Shown in pieces: positions 33,028-41,175 of a stretch of DNA of 47,721 bases. The notes beneath the pieces are model-generated. The model made no database searches. It worked only from the letters and a program-made list of their open reading frames with translations, and was not told the DNA's origin. The stretch is from Clostridia bacterium. Its GTDB lineage: Bacteria; Bacillota; Clostridia; Oscillospirales; Butyricicoccaceae. The DNA lies in assembly GCA_021205365.1 (NCBI GenBank), contig JAJPXP010000050.1, positions 11,126 through 58,846 of the forward strand, given 5' to 3'. A program made the translations under genes and the position numbers. Within the stretch, counting starts at the first letter, position 1, and the number at the start of each line of letters is the position of its first letter.

Positions 33028-34266
33028 TTGAAGTATGTAGTTATCGGCAATGCAACTGCCGCTATCGGTACTGTAGAAGGTATCCGTTCGGTAGATCAGG
33101 AAGGTGAAATCGTACTGATTTCCAGCGAGCCGCATTTTACCTACGGCCGTCCGCTCATCTCCTATCTGCTGCTGGGCAAGACCACAGAAGACAATATGAA
33201 GTACCGCCCGGGTGACTTCTATGAGGCAAACAAGGTTACCACAATGCTGGGCCGTACTGTCACCAAGATTGATACGGATGCCAAGCAGGTTGTATTGGAA
33301 AACGGCGAAACGGTTTCCTACGATAAGGTAGCAATCTGCACCGGTTCCCGCCCGTTTGTTCCGCCGATGGAAGGTCTGGATACCGTAGAAGACCAGACCT
33401 CCTTCATGACCATGGACGATGCACACCGTCTGGCTGATCTGCTGGGCGACAAGAAGGATAAGAATGTCCTGATTATCGGCGCGGGTCTGATTGGTCTGAA
33501 ATGTGCAGAAGGTATCCTGCACCTGTCCAAGTCTCTGACTATCATTGATATGGCTCCGCGTATTCTGCCAAATGTACTGGATGAATATGGCTCTTCCTTC
33601 CTCCAGAAGTATCTGGAAGACCTCGGTATGAAGTTCTATCTGTCCGACTCCGTTGCCAAGTTTGCTACGCCGCATCATGCAGTCTGCAAGAGCGGTCTGG
33701 AGCTTGACTTTGATGTATTGGTTGTCGCTGTCGGTGTTCGTCCGAATACCCAGCTGGCTGAAGAAATCGGCTGTGAAGTAAACCGCGGTATTCTGGTCAA
33801 TAACCGCAGCCAGACCAATGTAGATGATGTCTATGCCGCTGGTGACTGCACCGTATCGCATGATATCGCAGCAGGCGTTGACCGTATCCTGGCAATCCTG
33901 CCGAATGCTTACCAGCAGGGCGAAGCCGCAGGCATCAATATGGCAGGCGGCGACGCGGTATTTGATTCCGCATTCCCGATGAATGCTTCCGGTTTCCTCG
34001 GCCTGCATATGATCACAGCAGGCAGTTATGACGGCGAAGCGTATATTACCCGTACAGAAGAGGTTTACAAGAAGCTGGTTGTACGCGATAATAAGCTTGT
34101 AGGCTTTATTCTGATCGGCGATGTTGACCGCGGCGGTATCTATACTTCCCTCATCCGCGATCAGGTGCCGCTGGATACCATTAATTTTGACCTGATTCGT
34201 GAGCATCCGCAGCTGATGGCTTTTGCCAGATCTGAGCGTGCGAAGAAGCTCGCACAGCCGCACTAA
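33028..34266 (+). CDS. FAD-dependent NAD(P)H oxidoreductase of the glutamate synthase operon
   Basis: 412 residues. Two Rossmann folds: FAD-binding YVVIGNATAAIGTVEGI at the N terminus and NAD(P)-binding VLIIGAGLIGLKCAEG (about residue 147), with DVYAAGDCTVSHD (about 268) closing the FAD site. Similar to nitrite/rubredoxin reductase-type flavoproteins. It would feed electrons to the 4Fe-4S protein and the synthase. TTG at 33028 has the best spacing from GGAGAGG; GTG at 33019, overlapping the previous stop, is the alternative (415 residues). Confidence 0.88.
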   Translation: MKYVVIGNATAAIGTVEGIRSVDQEGEIVLISSEPHFTYGRPLISYLLLGKTTEDNMKYRPGDFYEANKVTTMLGRTVTKIDTDAKQVVLENGETVSYDKVAICTGSRPFVPPMEGLDTVEDQTSFMTMDDAHRLADLLGDKKDKNVLIIGAGLIGLKCAEGILHLSKSLTIIDMAPRILPNVLDEYGSSFLQKYLEDLGMKFYLSDSVAKFATPHHAVCKSGLELDFDVLVVAVGVRPNTQLAEEIGCEVNRGILVNNRSQTNVDDVYAAGDCTVSHDIAAGVDRILAILPNAYQQGEAAGINMAGGDAVFDSAFPMNASGFLGLHMITAGSYDGEAYITRTEEVYKKLVVRDNKLVGFILIGDVDRGGIYTSLIRDQVPLDTINFDLIREHPQLMAFARSERAKKLAQPH

Positions 34267-34286
34267 GGGAAAGGACGAATCAAACT

Positions 34287-35009
34287 ATGAAGAAACTCAA
34301 TGTAGATCTCATGCATTTTAAGGATCTGAATGACTGGGTCCGTGACTGTGAGGATTCCGAAATTTTCCTGGATAATCTCATCGGTCAGCGTTATGTAGCA
34401 GCCGGTTCCCAGGGTAAGAATATTATCATCACCGGCACACCGGGCAATGCACTGGGCTGTTATCTGGATGGCTCCACCATTCTGGTGAATGGTAACGCAC
34501 AGGATGCAACCGGCGATACCATGAACAGCGGTTCCATCATCATCGACGGCAACTGCGGAGATACGACCGGTTACGGTATGCGTGGCGGTATGATTCTGGT
34601 ACGCGATGATGCAGGCTACCGTGCAGGCATTCATATGAAGCAGTACAAGAACCATATTCCAGTACTGGTCATCGGCGGTAAAGCAGGCTCCTTCCTGGGC
34701 GAGTATCAGGCAGGCGGCGTCATTATCGTACTTGGCAAGGGCTGCGAAGGTAAGCAGCCGACCGGCTTCTTCTGCGGCACTGGTATGCACGGCGGACGCA
34801 TGTTCCTCCGCTGTGATGATGCCCCTGATATCCCGATTCAGGTTAAGGCGGATATTGCTACGGACGAAGACAAGGCTTCTATCCGGAAGTTTGTGCAGGA
34901 ATACTGCGATAACTTCGGCGGCAATGCAGATGATATCCTCAAGGAAAGATTTTACGTGCTGACTCCAAACACGCACAGCCCATACGAGCGCATGTACACA
35001 TTCAACTGA
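34287..35009 (+). CDS. Glutamate synthase, GXGXG-domain subunit
   Basis: 240 residues of right-handed beta-helix with repeated Gly patterns (GNALGCYLDGSTILVNGNAQDATGD, GDTTGYGMRGGMILV, CEGKQPTGFFCGTGMHGGRM). This domain is the C-terminal part of bacterial GltB, here a separate gene; it is structural and helps form the ammonia path between active sites. Last subunit gene of the operon, followed by glnA with its own promoter. Confidence 0.92.
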   Translation: MKKLNVDLMHFKDLNDWVRDCEDSEIFLDNLIGQRYVAAGSQGKNIIITGTPGNALGCYLDGSTILVNGNAQDATGDTMNSGSIIIDGNCGDTTGYGMRGGMILVRDDAGYRAGIHMKQYKNHIPVLVIGGKAGSFLGEYQAGGVIIVLGKGCEGKQPTGFFCGTGMHGGRMFLRCDDAPDIPIQVKADIATDEDKASIRKFVQEYCDNFGGNADDILKERFYVLTPNTHSPYERMYTFN

Positions 35010-35028
35010 TTTTTTACTGCATTTGTGG

Positions 35029-35070
35029 TATAATGACGGACAGCAGGGTGAATATATACCTGCTGTCCGT
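35029..35070 (+). promoter_or_regulatory. glnA promoter followed at once by a strong hairpin
   Basis: Extended -10 TGGTATAAT (TATAAT at 35029-35034) with a weak -35. Two bases later a perfect 12-bp stem starts (35036-35047 with 35059-35070), followed by TTTATGGTTTTT. The hairpin can end glt transcripts and may also attenuate glnA transcripts. No A-x-x-G hexaloop is visible here. Confidence 0.6.
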
Positions 35071-35084
35071 TTATGGTTTTTCAT

Positions 35085-35116
35085 CCTGTCAAATGACAGG
35101 GATTCAAATTTTTTAC
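35085..35116 (+). promoter_or_regulatory. Second hairpin in the glnA leader
   Basis: CCTGTC/GACAGG with loop AAAT (35085-35100), followed after 7 bases by a six-base T run. Its arms are partly complementary to those of the first hairpin, so competing folds are possible. Confidence 0.4.
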
Positions 35117-35135
35117 AAGGATATAGGAGGATTTT

Positions 35136-36458
35136 ATGAACGATTACACGTTCCGCGAGGTAATGCAGTATGTCTCGGAGAATGATGTAAAATTCATTCG
35201 TCTGGCGTTCTGTGATATCTTCGGCACCCAGAAAAACATCTCCATCATGCCGCGCGAGCTGTCCCGTGCCTTCGAGGAAGGTATTTCTTTTGACGCTTCT
35301 TCCATCCGCGGCTTTATGAACATCGATCAATCTGATTTGCTGTTGTTTCCTGACCCAACTACCCTTTCTATTCTGCCTTGGCGTCCGTCACAGGGACGTG
35401 TGGTCCGTTTCTTCTGCGACATCAAATATCCGAACGGAACACCTTTTGAAGGAGATGGCAGACAGGTGCTCCGCCAAGCGCAGAAGGATCTGAAACAGCT
35501 GGGTTATTCTGCAAAAATCGGCACAGAATGTGAATTTTATCTGCTCAAGCAGGATGAAGACGGGCTTCCGACCAAAATCCCGCACGATACAGCATCGTAT
35601 CTGGATATTGCACCTCTGGATAAGGGTGAAAATGTCCGCAGACAAATTTGCCTGACCTTGGAGGAAATGAATCTGCGACCGGAGGCGTCTCATCATGAAA
35701 CCGGTCCGGGTCAGAATGAGATTGATTTTGCATACGATTCTGCGGTTGCTTCTGCCGATAACTTGGTTACGTTCCGTGGTGTTGTCAAGACACTGGCTTC
35801 TGTCAACGGCCTGTATGCATCCTTTATGCCGAAACTGTTCCGCGACCATCCAGGCAACGGCCTGCATATCAATCTTTCCCTGTTCCAGCACGGTGAAAAC
35901 GTGTTCCGTTCCTCCGGCGAAGAGCATTCACCTGTTGCGGAAAGCTTTATCATGGGCATCCTGACCCGCTGCTATGAGATTTCCGCATTCCTCAATCCGC
36001 TGGTAAATTCTTATGAACGCCTTGGTTCCTATGAAGCGCCGCATTATATCACCTGGAGCCATCAGAACCGTTCCCAGTTGATCCGTATTCCGGCATCCCA
36101 CGGCATCAACCAGCGTATGGAGCTGCGTTCTCCGGACCCGTGTGCAAATCCGTATCTCGCCTTTACCCTGCTCATCCGTGCAGGCATGGAAGGTATAGAA
36201 CGCGGTCTGAAGCTGTGCGACCCGTGTAACATGAACCTATACGATGTGCCGGCTTCTATGGTTCGTGAATATGATTCTCTGCCCAACACACTGATCGAGG
36301 CAATCCGTGCTGCAGAAAACAGCGATTTTGTCAAACGTGCGCTTCCGCAGAAAATTATTGATGCATATCTTTCTGCAAAAACCAGCGAATGGAACCGCTA
36401 TTCTGATGCATCGGATAAATCCTCGATGATTGACTCCCTCTACTTCCATTCGTATTAA
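35136..36458 (+). CDS. glnA: Glutamine synthetase type I
   Basis: 440 residues, the shorter GSI-alpha type length. ATP-dependent glutamine synthesis. Motifs: beta-grasp N terminus with IRLAFCDIFGTQKNISI, EGDGRQVL, GTECEFYLL (metal Glu), ETGPGQNEIDF, PKLFRDHPGNGLHINLSLF, and LRSPDPCANPYLAF. The adenylylation tyrosine segment of GSI-beta enzymes is not evident, in keeping with feedback/effector-type control. AGGAGG precedes the ATG. Lies between the glt genes and the ANTAR gene. Confidence 0.95.
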   Translation: MNDYTFREVMQYVSENDVKFIRLAFCDIFGTQKNISIMPRELSRAFEEGISFDASSIRGFMNIDQSDLLLFPDPTTLSILPWRPSQGRVVRFFCDIKYPNGTPFEGDGRQVLRQAQKDLKQLGYSAKIGTECEFYLLKQDEDGLPTKIPHDTASYLDIAPLDKGENVRRQICLTLEEMNLRPEASHHETGPGQNEIDFAYDSAVASADNLVTFRGVVKTLASVNGLYASFMPKLFRDHPGNGLHINLSLFQHGENVFRSSGEEHSPVAESFIMGILTRCYEISAFLNPLVNSYERLGSYEAPHYITWSHQNRSQLIRIPASHGINQRMELRSPDPCANPYLAFTLLIRAGMEGIERGLKLCDPCNMNLYDVPASMVREYDSLPNTLIEAIRAAENSDFVKRALPQKIIDAYLSAKTSEWNRYSDASDKSSMIDSLYFHSY

Positions 36459-36533
36459 ATTGTATGCGTGAAACGCTGGCAGCCCCAATACTGTCAGCTG
36501 TCCACATACCAGCCCTACAGGGGAGGTGTTAAT

Positions 36534-37106
36534 TTGGAGAATATTCTACTGGTTACCGCATCGAAAAAAAGCGCGGATATGCTGCTGAATCTGATTCGGG
36601 CCGACGGATGGCAGCCAGCCCGGATTCTCATCGCTGCTTCCTGTAATGAAGCCCGCCGTCTTCTGATTGAGAACCATGTTGACCTCATTCTGATCAACAC
36701 ACCTCTTTCCGATGAATTTGGTCATGACTTTGCTGTGCATGCCTGTCAGAATACCCTTTCCGGTGTCCTGATGCTTGTTAAGTCCGACCTCGCAGATTCC
36801 GTTTCCCAGCGTGTGGAACAGGAAGGCGTATTTGTCATAACAAAGCCAATCTCCCGTTCCGCGTTCTATCAATCTCTGCATCTGGTCAATTCTTCCCGCA
36901 TGCGTGTTTATGCCCTGCAGAAGGAAAACCGCAAGCTGCGCGAGCGTATGGAAGATATGCGTGTTATTAACCGTGCAAAATGTCTTCTGATTGCAGAAAA
37001 GCATCTGAGTGAGGATGATGCGCATTCCTACATCGAAAAGCAGGCAATGAACTACCGCCAGACAAAGCGGGATATTGCAGAGGAAATTATCCGTTCTTTC
37101 ACATAA
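36534..37106 (+). CDS. ANTAR-domain protein with pseudo-receiver domain
   Basis: 190 residues from a TTG start (GGGAGGT at 36521-36527). The N-terminal half has a receiver-like layout, but the acidic pocket is missing (VTASKKS after the first strand) and the phospho-Asp position is Asn55 (DLILINTPL); the later TKP lysine is kept. A coiled-coil (about residues 122-140) leads to a C-terminal ANTAR domain (about 135-190; RVINRAKCLLIAEKHLSEDD, then IEKQAMNYRQTKRDIAEEII). ANTAR proteins bind paired hexaloop hairpins in leader RNA and prevent termination. It follows glnA by 75 bases and is the obvious candidate to act on the glnN and glt leaders. Confidence 0.9.
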   Translation: MENILLVTASKKSADMLLNLIRADGWQPARILIAASCNEARRLLIENHVDLILINTPLSDEFGHDFAVHACQNTLSGVLMLVKSDLADSVSQRVEQEGVFVITKPISRSAFYQSLHLVNSSRMRVYALQKENRKLRERMEDMRVINRAKCLLIAEKHLSEDDAHSYIEKQAMNYRQTKRDIAEEIIRSFT

Positions 37107-37126
37107 TTATTTTGAATAAAAACCAT

Positions 37127-37164
37127 CGGCAGGACTCCATACGAATGAAATCCTGCCGTTTTTT
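37127..37164 (+). terminator. Intrinsic terminator of the glnA-ANTAR unit
   Basis: 8-bp stem CGGCAGGA/TCCTGCCG (37127-37134 with 37151-37158) plus a small inner stem, then TTTTTT. Confidence 0.85.
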
Positions 37165-37287
37165 ATGCACCATTTCCACTCCCTTTCCCGTTTTCTTTTT
37201 GCACCACGATTACCGGTATTCCGGGATTTATGTCTTCTCCGGACAACCTGAATCATAATTTTCCTCGAAAGTTGTTGTTTTACTCTC

Positions 37288-37316
37288 TTGCAATGAATGG
37301 ATATTCAAGGTATAAT
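37288..37316 (+). promoter_or_regulatory. Promoter of dapF-pyrG-dapL
   Basis: TTGCAA (37288-37293), 17 bases, TATAAT (37311-37316). Leader of about 70 bases with a small hairpin (CACCA/TGGTG, 37341-37354). Confidence 0.8.
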
Positions 37317-37395
37317 TGATCTGAATGTATTTCAGGCACCAAAACTGGTGTCATTGTATCAAATTTTACAGATTTTAGTTGAGGATGACACGCAA

Positions 37396-38238
37396 ATGAA
37401 GCTGAATTTCACTAAAATGCACGGCTGTGGCAACGATTACATCTATTTTAACTGCTTCGAGCAGGCGGTTGCCGATCCGGAAGCACTGTCCATCCGCCTC
37501 TCCGACCGCCATTTCGGCATCGGCGGCGACGGTATTGTCCTAATCTGCCCATCTGAGGTTGCAGACGCAAAGATGCGTATGTTCAATGCAGATGGCAGTG
37601 AAGGCAAGATGTGCGGCAACGCAACCCGGTGCATCGGCAAATATATGTACGACCACGGCATGATCGAAAAGCCGGAGATGACGCTGGAAACCCTCAGCGG
37701 CATTAAGCTGCTGAAAATGCAGGCAGAAAACGGCAAAATTGTCCGTGTCCGCGTTGACATGGGCAAGGCGATTCTCAAGCCGTCGGAAATTCCGACGAAA
37801 TATGAAGGCGAAACAGCAGTTGCTGTTCCGCTGACAGTGGATGGTGCGCAATATGCAGTCACCTGTGTTTCCATGGGCAATCCGCATTGTGTTGTCTTTA
37901 TGGATGAAGATGTCAGCAAGCTTGACCTGCCAAGGATTGGTCCATCGTTCGAGAACCATGCGATGTTCCCGGAGCGTATCAATACCGAATTTATCCGTGT
38001 CATCGACGAACATACGCTGCAGATGCGCGTTTGGGAACGCGGCAGCGGTGAAACCTGGGCATGCGGCACCGGCGCATGCGCGGCTGCAGTTGCAGCTGTC
38101 CTGAATGGCTACTGCCCAAAGGGCGAGGATATCACCATCCATCTGCGCGGCGGTGATCTTACTATCTGTTATACCGATGAGGCAGTGTTCCTCAGCGGTT
38201 CCGCAACTACAGTATTTGAAGGGAGCGTAGAAGCATGA
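37396..38238 (+). CDS. dapF: Diaminopimelate epimerase
   Basis: 280 residues. Converts LL- to meso-diaminopimelate for peptidoglycan and lysine. The two catalytic cysteines are visible in [10 protein letters not shown] (about residue 75) and WACGTGACA (about 218). N-terminal [14 protein letters not shown] is typical. The ATG at 37396 has GAGGATG 8 bases before it; an upstream frame extends further without a ribosome binding site. Its stop overlaps the pyrG start as ATGA. Confidence 0.96.
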   Translation: MKLNFTKMHGCGNDYIYFNCFEQAVADPEALSIRLSDRHFGIGGDGIVLICPSEVADAKMRMFNADGSEGKMCGNATRCIGKYMYDHGMIEKPEMTLETLSGIKLLKMQAENGKIVRVRVDMGKAILKPSEIPTKYEGETAVAVPLTVDGAQYAVTCVSMGNPHCVVFMDEDVSKLDLPRIGPSFENHAMFPERINTEFIRVIDEHTLQMRVWERGSGETWACGTGACAAAVAAVLNGYCPKGEDITIHLRGGDLTICYTDEAVFLSGSATTVFEGSVEA

Positions 38239-39857
38239 CAAAGTATATCTTTGTAACTGGCGGCGTTGTTTCTGGCCTTGGCAAGGGCATTACCGCAGCG
38301 TCCCTCGGCCGTCTTCTTAAGGCACGCGGTCTGAAGATTGCCGCACAGAAGCTTGACCCGTACATCAATGTTGACCCGGGTACCATGAGCCCGTTCCAGC
38401 ACGGTGAAGTCTATGTCACCGATGACGGCGCTGAAACGGATTTGGATCTCGGTCATTATGAGCGTTTTATTGATGAGGATCTGAACAAATTCTCCAACCT
38501 GACCACCGGAAAGGTCTACTGGAATGTACTGAACAAGGAACGGAAGGGTGACTATCTGGGTGAAACCGTACAGGTTATCCCGCACATCACGGACGAAATC
38601 AAGTCCTTTATCTATTCCGTTGGTAAGAAGAGCAATGCCGACGTTGTCATCACCGAAATCGGCGGTACTACTGGTGACATCGAATCCCAGCCGTTTCTGG
38701 AAGCAATCCGTCAGGTATCCACAGAAGTTGGCCGACGTAACTGCCTGTTCATCCACGTGACACTGGTACCGTTTATTTCCGGTTCTGACGAGCCCAAGTC
38801 CAAGCCGACCCAGCATTCGGTAAAGGAGCTGCGCGGTCTCGGCATCCAGCCGGATATGATCGTCTGCCGTGTTGACCAGCCGCTGACCGATGACATCCGC
38901 CGCAAGATCTCCATGTTCTGCAACGTACAGCCGGATTGTGTCATTGAAAACCGTACCGTTCCGGTACTGTATCGGGCACCGCTGATGCTGGAACAGAGCC
39001 ATTTCTGTGACATTGTATGCCGTGAGCTGGCGCTCGCCTGCCGCAAGAGCGACATGTCCGAATGGTATGAAATGATTGACCGTATCGATAACCGCAAAGG
39101 TGAAGTCAAAATCGCACTGGTCGGCAAATATGTCCGTCTGCACGATGCGTATCTCTCGGTTGCCGAAGCATTGCAGCATGGCGGCTTTGAAAACGGTGTA
39201 AAGGTTGATATTGATTGGGTTGATTCTGAAGAAATCAACGATTCTACTGTGGATAAGCTGCTTTCCGGCAGCGACGGTGTCATTCTGCCGGGCGGCTTCG
39301 GCCAGCGCGGTATTGAAGGCATGGTATGCGCAGCCAATTACTGCCGCGCCCGCAATATCCCATACTTTGGTATCTGTCTCGGCATGCAGATTGCTGTTAT
39401 CTCTTATGCACGCAATGTACTCCATTACAGCGATGCAAACTCCGGCGAGTTTGCTCCCGATAGCGCACATCGTGTGATTGACCTGATGGAAAGCCAGCAG
39501 GGCGTTTCCAAGAAGGGCGGCACCATGCGTCTGGGCGCTTATCCATGTCAGATTCGTCCGGGCACCAAGATGGCAGAAGCTTATCAGGAAGAGCGTATTT
39601 CTGAACGCCATCGTCACCGTTACGAATTTAACAACCAGTTCCGTGAGGAAATTGAACAGGCTGGCATGATGATATCCGGTACTTCCCCGTCCGGCGAGCT
39701 TGTGGAAACCGTTGAGATTCCGGGACATCCGTTCTATGTCGGTGTTCAGTTCCATCCGGAATTCAAGTCGCGTCCGAACCGCGCTCATCCGCTGTTCAAG
39801 GCGTTTATTGCAGCATCTAAGAAAAGGAGCCAAGAAACCCATGAAAATGAATCATAA
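38235..39857 (+). CDS. pyrG: CTP synthase
   Basis: 540 residues. Makes CTP from UTP, ATP and glutamine. The N-terminal synthase domain has [20 protein letters not shown] (P-loop, residues 6-25) and [20 protein letters not shown]. The C-terminal class I amidotransferase has [10 protein letters not shown] (nucleophile Cys) and the HPEFKSRP His/Glu pair. Translationally coupled to dapF (four-base overlap) and overlaps dapL by 17 bases. Confidence 0.98.
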   Translation: MTKYIFVTGGVVSGLGKGITAASLGRLLKARGLKIAAQKLDPYINVDPGTMSPFQHGEVYVTDDGAETDLDLGHYERFIDEDLNKFSNLTTGKVYWNVLNKERKGDYLGETVQVIPHITDEIKSFIYSVGKKSNADVVITEIGGTTGDIESQPFLEAIRQVSTEVGRRNCLFIHVTLVPFISGSDEPKSKPTQHSVKELRGLGIQPDMIVCRVDQPLTDDIRRKISMFCNVQPDCVIENRTVPVLYRAPLMLEQSHFCDIVCRELALACRKSDMSEWYEMIDRIDNRKGEVKIALVGKYVRLHDAYLSVAEALQHGGFENGVKVDIDWVDSEEINDSTVDKLLSGSDGVILPGGFGQRGIEGMVCAANYCRARNIPYFGICLGMQIAVISYARNVLHYSDANSGEFAPDSAHRVIDLMESQQGVSKKGGTMRLGAYPCQIRPGTKMAEAYQEERISERHRHRYEFNNQFREEIEQAGMMISGTSPSGELVETVEIPGHPFYVGVQFHPEFKSRPNRAHPLFKAFIAASKKRSQETHENES

Positions 39858-41019
39858 TTTCTCGAACATCGCACAGAGCTATCTGTTCTCCACGATTGCA
39901 AAGAAGGTTGCGGATTACACCGCAGCAAACCCGGACAAGAAGGTAATCCGGCTGGGCATCGGCGACGTTACCCTGCCGCTGCCGCAGGTTGCCATCGACG
40001 CAATGCACGCTGCTGTTGATGAGCAGAGCAAGTCCGGCTCTTTCCGCGGTTACGGCCCGGAGCAGGGCTATGACTTCCTGAAGGAGTCCATTCAGGCTTA
40101 TTATGCCACCCGCGATACCAAGCTGGAGCTGGATGAAATCTTTGTTTCCGACGGCGCAAAGTCCGATGTAGGTAACATTCTGGATCTGTTTGATAAGGAT
40201 AACCTTGTTCTGGTTCCAGATCCGGTTTACCCGGTATATGTGGATACCAATGTTATGGCAGGCCGTAAGATCGCTTATATGAATGCCAATGAATCCAATG
40301 GCTTCCTGCCGCTGCCAGATCCAGATGTAAAAGCAGATATCATCTACCTGTGCTCCCCGAACAATCCGACCGGCGCTGCATATGATCGTGCTGGCCTGAA
40401 GGCTTGGGTTGATTATGCGCTGGCAAACGATGCCATCATCCTGTATGATGCAGCCTATGAATGCTTCGTAGCAGAGGATTGTCCTCGTTCCATTTACGAA
40501 ATCGAAGGCGCAAAGGATTGTGCCATTGAATTCTGCTCCTTCTCCAAGACGGCAGGTTTCACCGGTACCCGCTGCGGCTACACCGTTGTTCCTGTGCAGC
40601 TGGAGCGTGAAGGCATGAACCTGAATAAGATGTGGCTGCGCCGCCAGACCACCAAGTTCAACGGTGTCGCTTATATTGTACAGCGCGGTGCTGCTGCTAT
40701 CTTCACAGAAGAAGGCGTAAAGCAGGTTCAGGAAAACCTGAATTACTATCGTGAAAATGCACGCATTCTGGCAGAAGCTATGGATGAGCTGGGTATCTGG
40801 TACACCGGCGGCAAGAATTCCCCGTACATCTGGCTGAAGTGCCCGAACGGTATGGAATCCTGGGAATTCTTCGATTATCTGCTGGAGAATGCAAATGTTG
40901 TCGGTACACCGGGCGCTGGTTTTGGTGAAAACGGCAAAAACTTTTTCCGTCTAACTGCCTTTGGCGATCGTGAGAACACCATTGAGGCTGTTGAGCGCAT
41001 CAAAAAGCTTCTTTCTTGA
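39841..41019 (+). CDS. dapL: LL-diaminopimelate aminotransferase
   Basis: 392 residues. PLP aminotransferase converting tetrahydrodipicolinate directly to LL-DAP, the substrate of DapF. Family marks: [42 protein letters not shown], and PLP lysine in [15 protein letters not shown] (about residue 240). The start inside the end of pyrG is supported by AAAAGGAG about 12 bases before. With dapF in the same operon it completes the DapL-type route to meso-DAP. Confidence 0.94.
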   Translation: MKMNHNFSNIAQSYLFSTIAKKVADYTAANPDKKVIRLGIGDVTLPLPQVAIDAMHAAVDEQSKSGSFRGYGPEQGYDFLKESIQAYYATRDTKLELDEIFVSDGAKSDVGNILDLFDKDNLVLVPDPVYPVYVDTNVMAGRKIAYMNANESNGFLPLPDPDVKADIIYLCSPNNPTGAAYDRAGLKAWVDYALANDAIILYDAAYECFVAEDCPRSIYEIEGAKDCAIEFCSFSKTAGFTGTRCGYTVVPVQLEREGMNLNKMWLRRQTTKFNGVAYIVQRGAAAIFTEEGVKQVQENLNYYRENARILAEAMDELGIWYTGGKNSPYIWLKCPNGMESWEFFDYLLENANVVGTPGAGFGENGKNFFRLTAFGDRENTIEAVERIKKLLS

Positions 41020-41078
41020 ACTTTTTTGGAACATTTAAACGTTATTTAACTCAGTTTTACGATAATTATACATTTTCA

Positions 41079-41140
41079 CAAGGGGACGTTGCGTACCATT
41101 CGCAGCGTCCCTTGACTTTTTTCTAGCGAAACGTTATAAT
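41079..41140 (+). promoter_or_regulatory. dapL terminator overlapping the promoter of the LTA-synthase-like gene
   Basis: Terminator stem 41079-41093 with 41101-41114 (one bulge, one G-U). Its 3' end runs directly into the next promoter: TTGACT (41112-41117), 17 bases, TATAAT (41135-41140). The T-rich tail doubles as the -35/spacer. Confidence 0.75.
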
Positions 41141-41175
41141 AACCGTGTTTTAAGTCCAATGGAGGCGCTTTTCGA

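Noticed and set aside
32929-34263. 444-residue antisense frame over the FAD oxidoreductase gene
   Set aside because: Mirrors the coding gene; no ribosome binding site or recognisable domain.
38169-39842. 557-residue antisense frame over pyrG
   Set aside because: Covers almost exactly the CTP synthase gene and has no support of its own.
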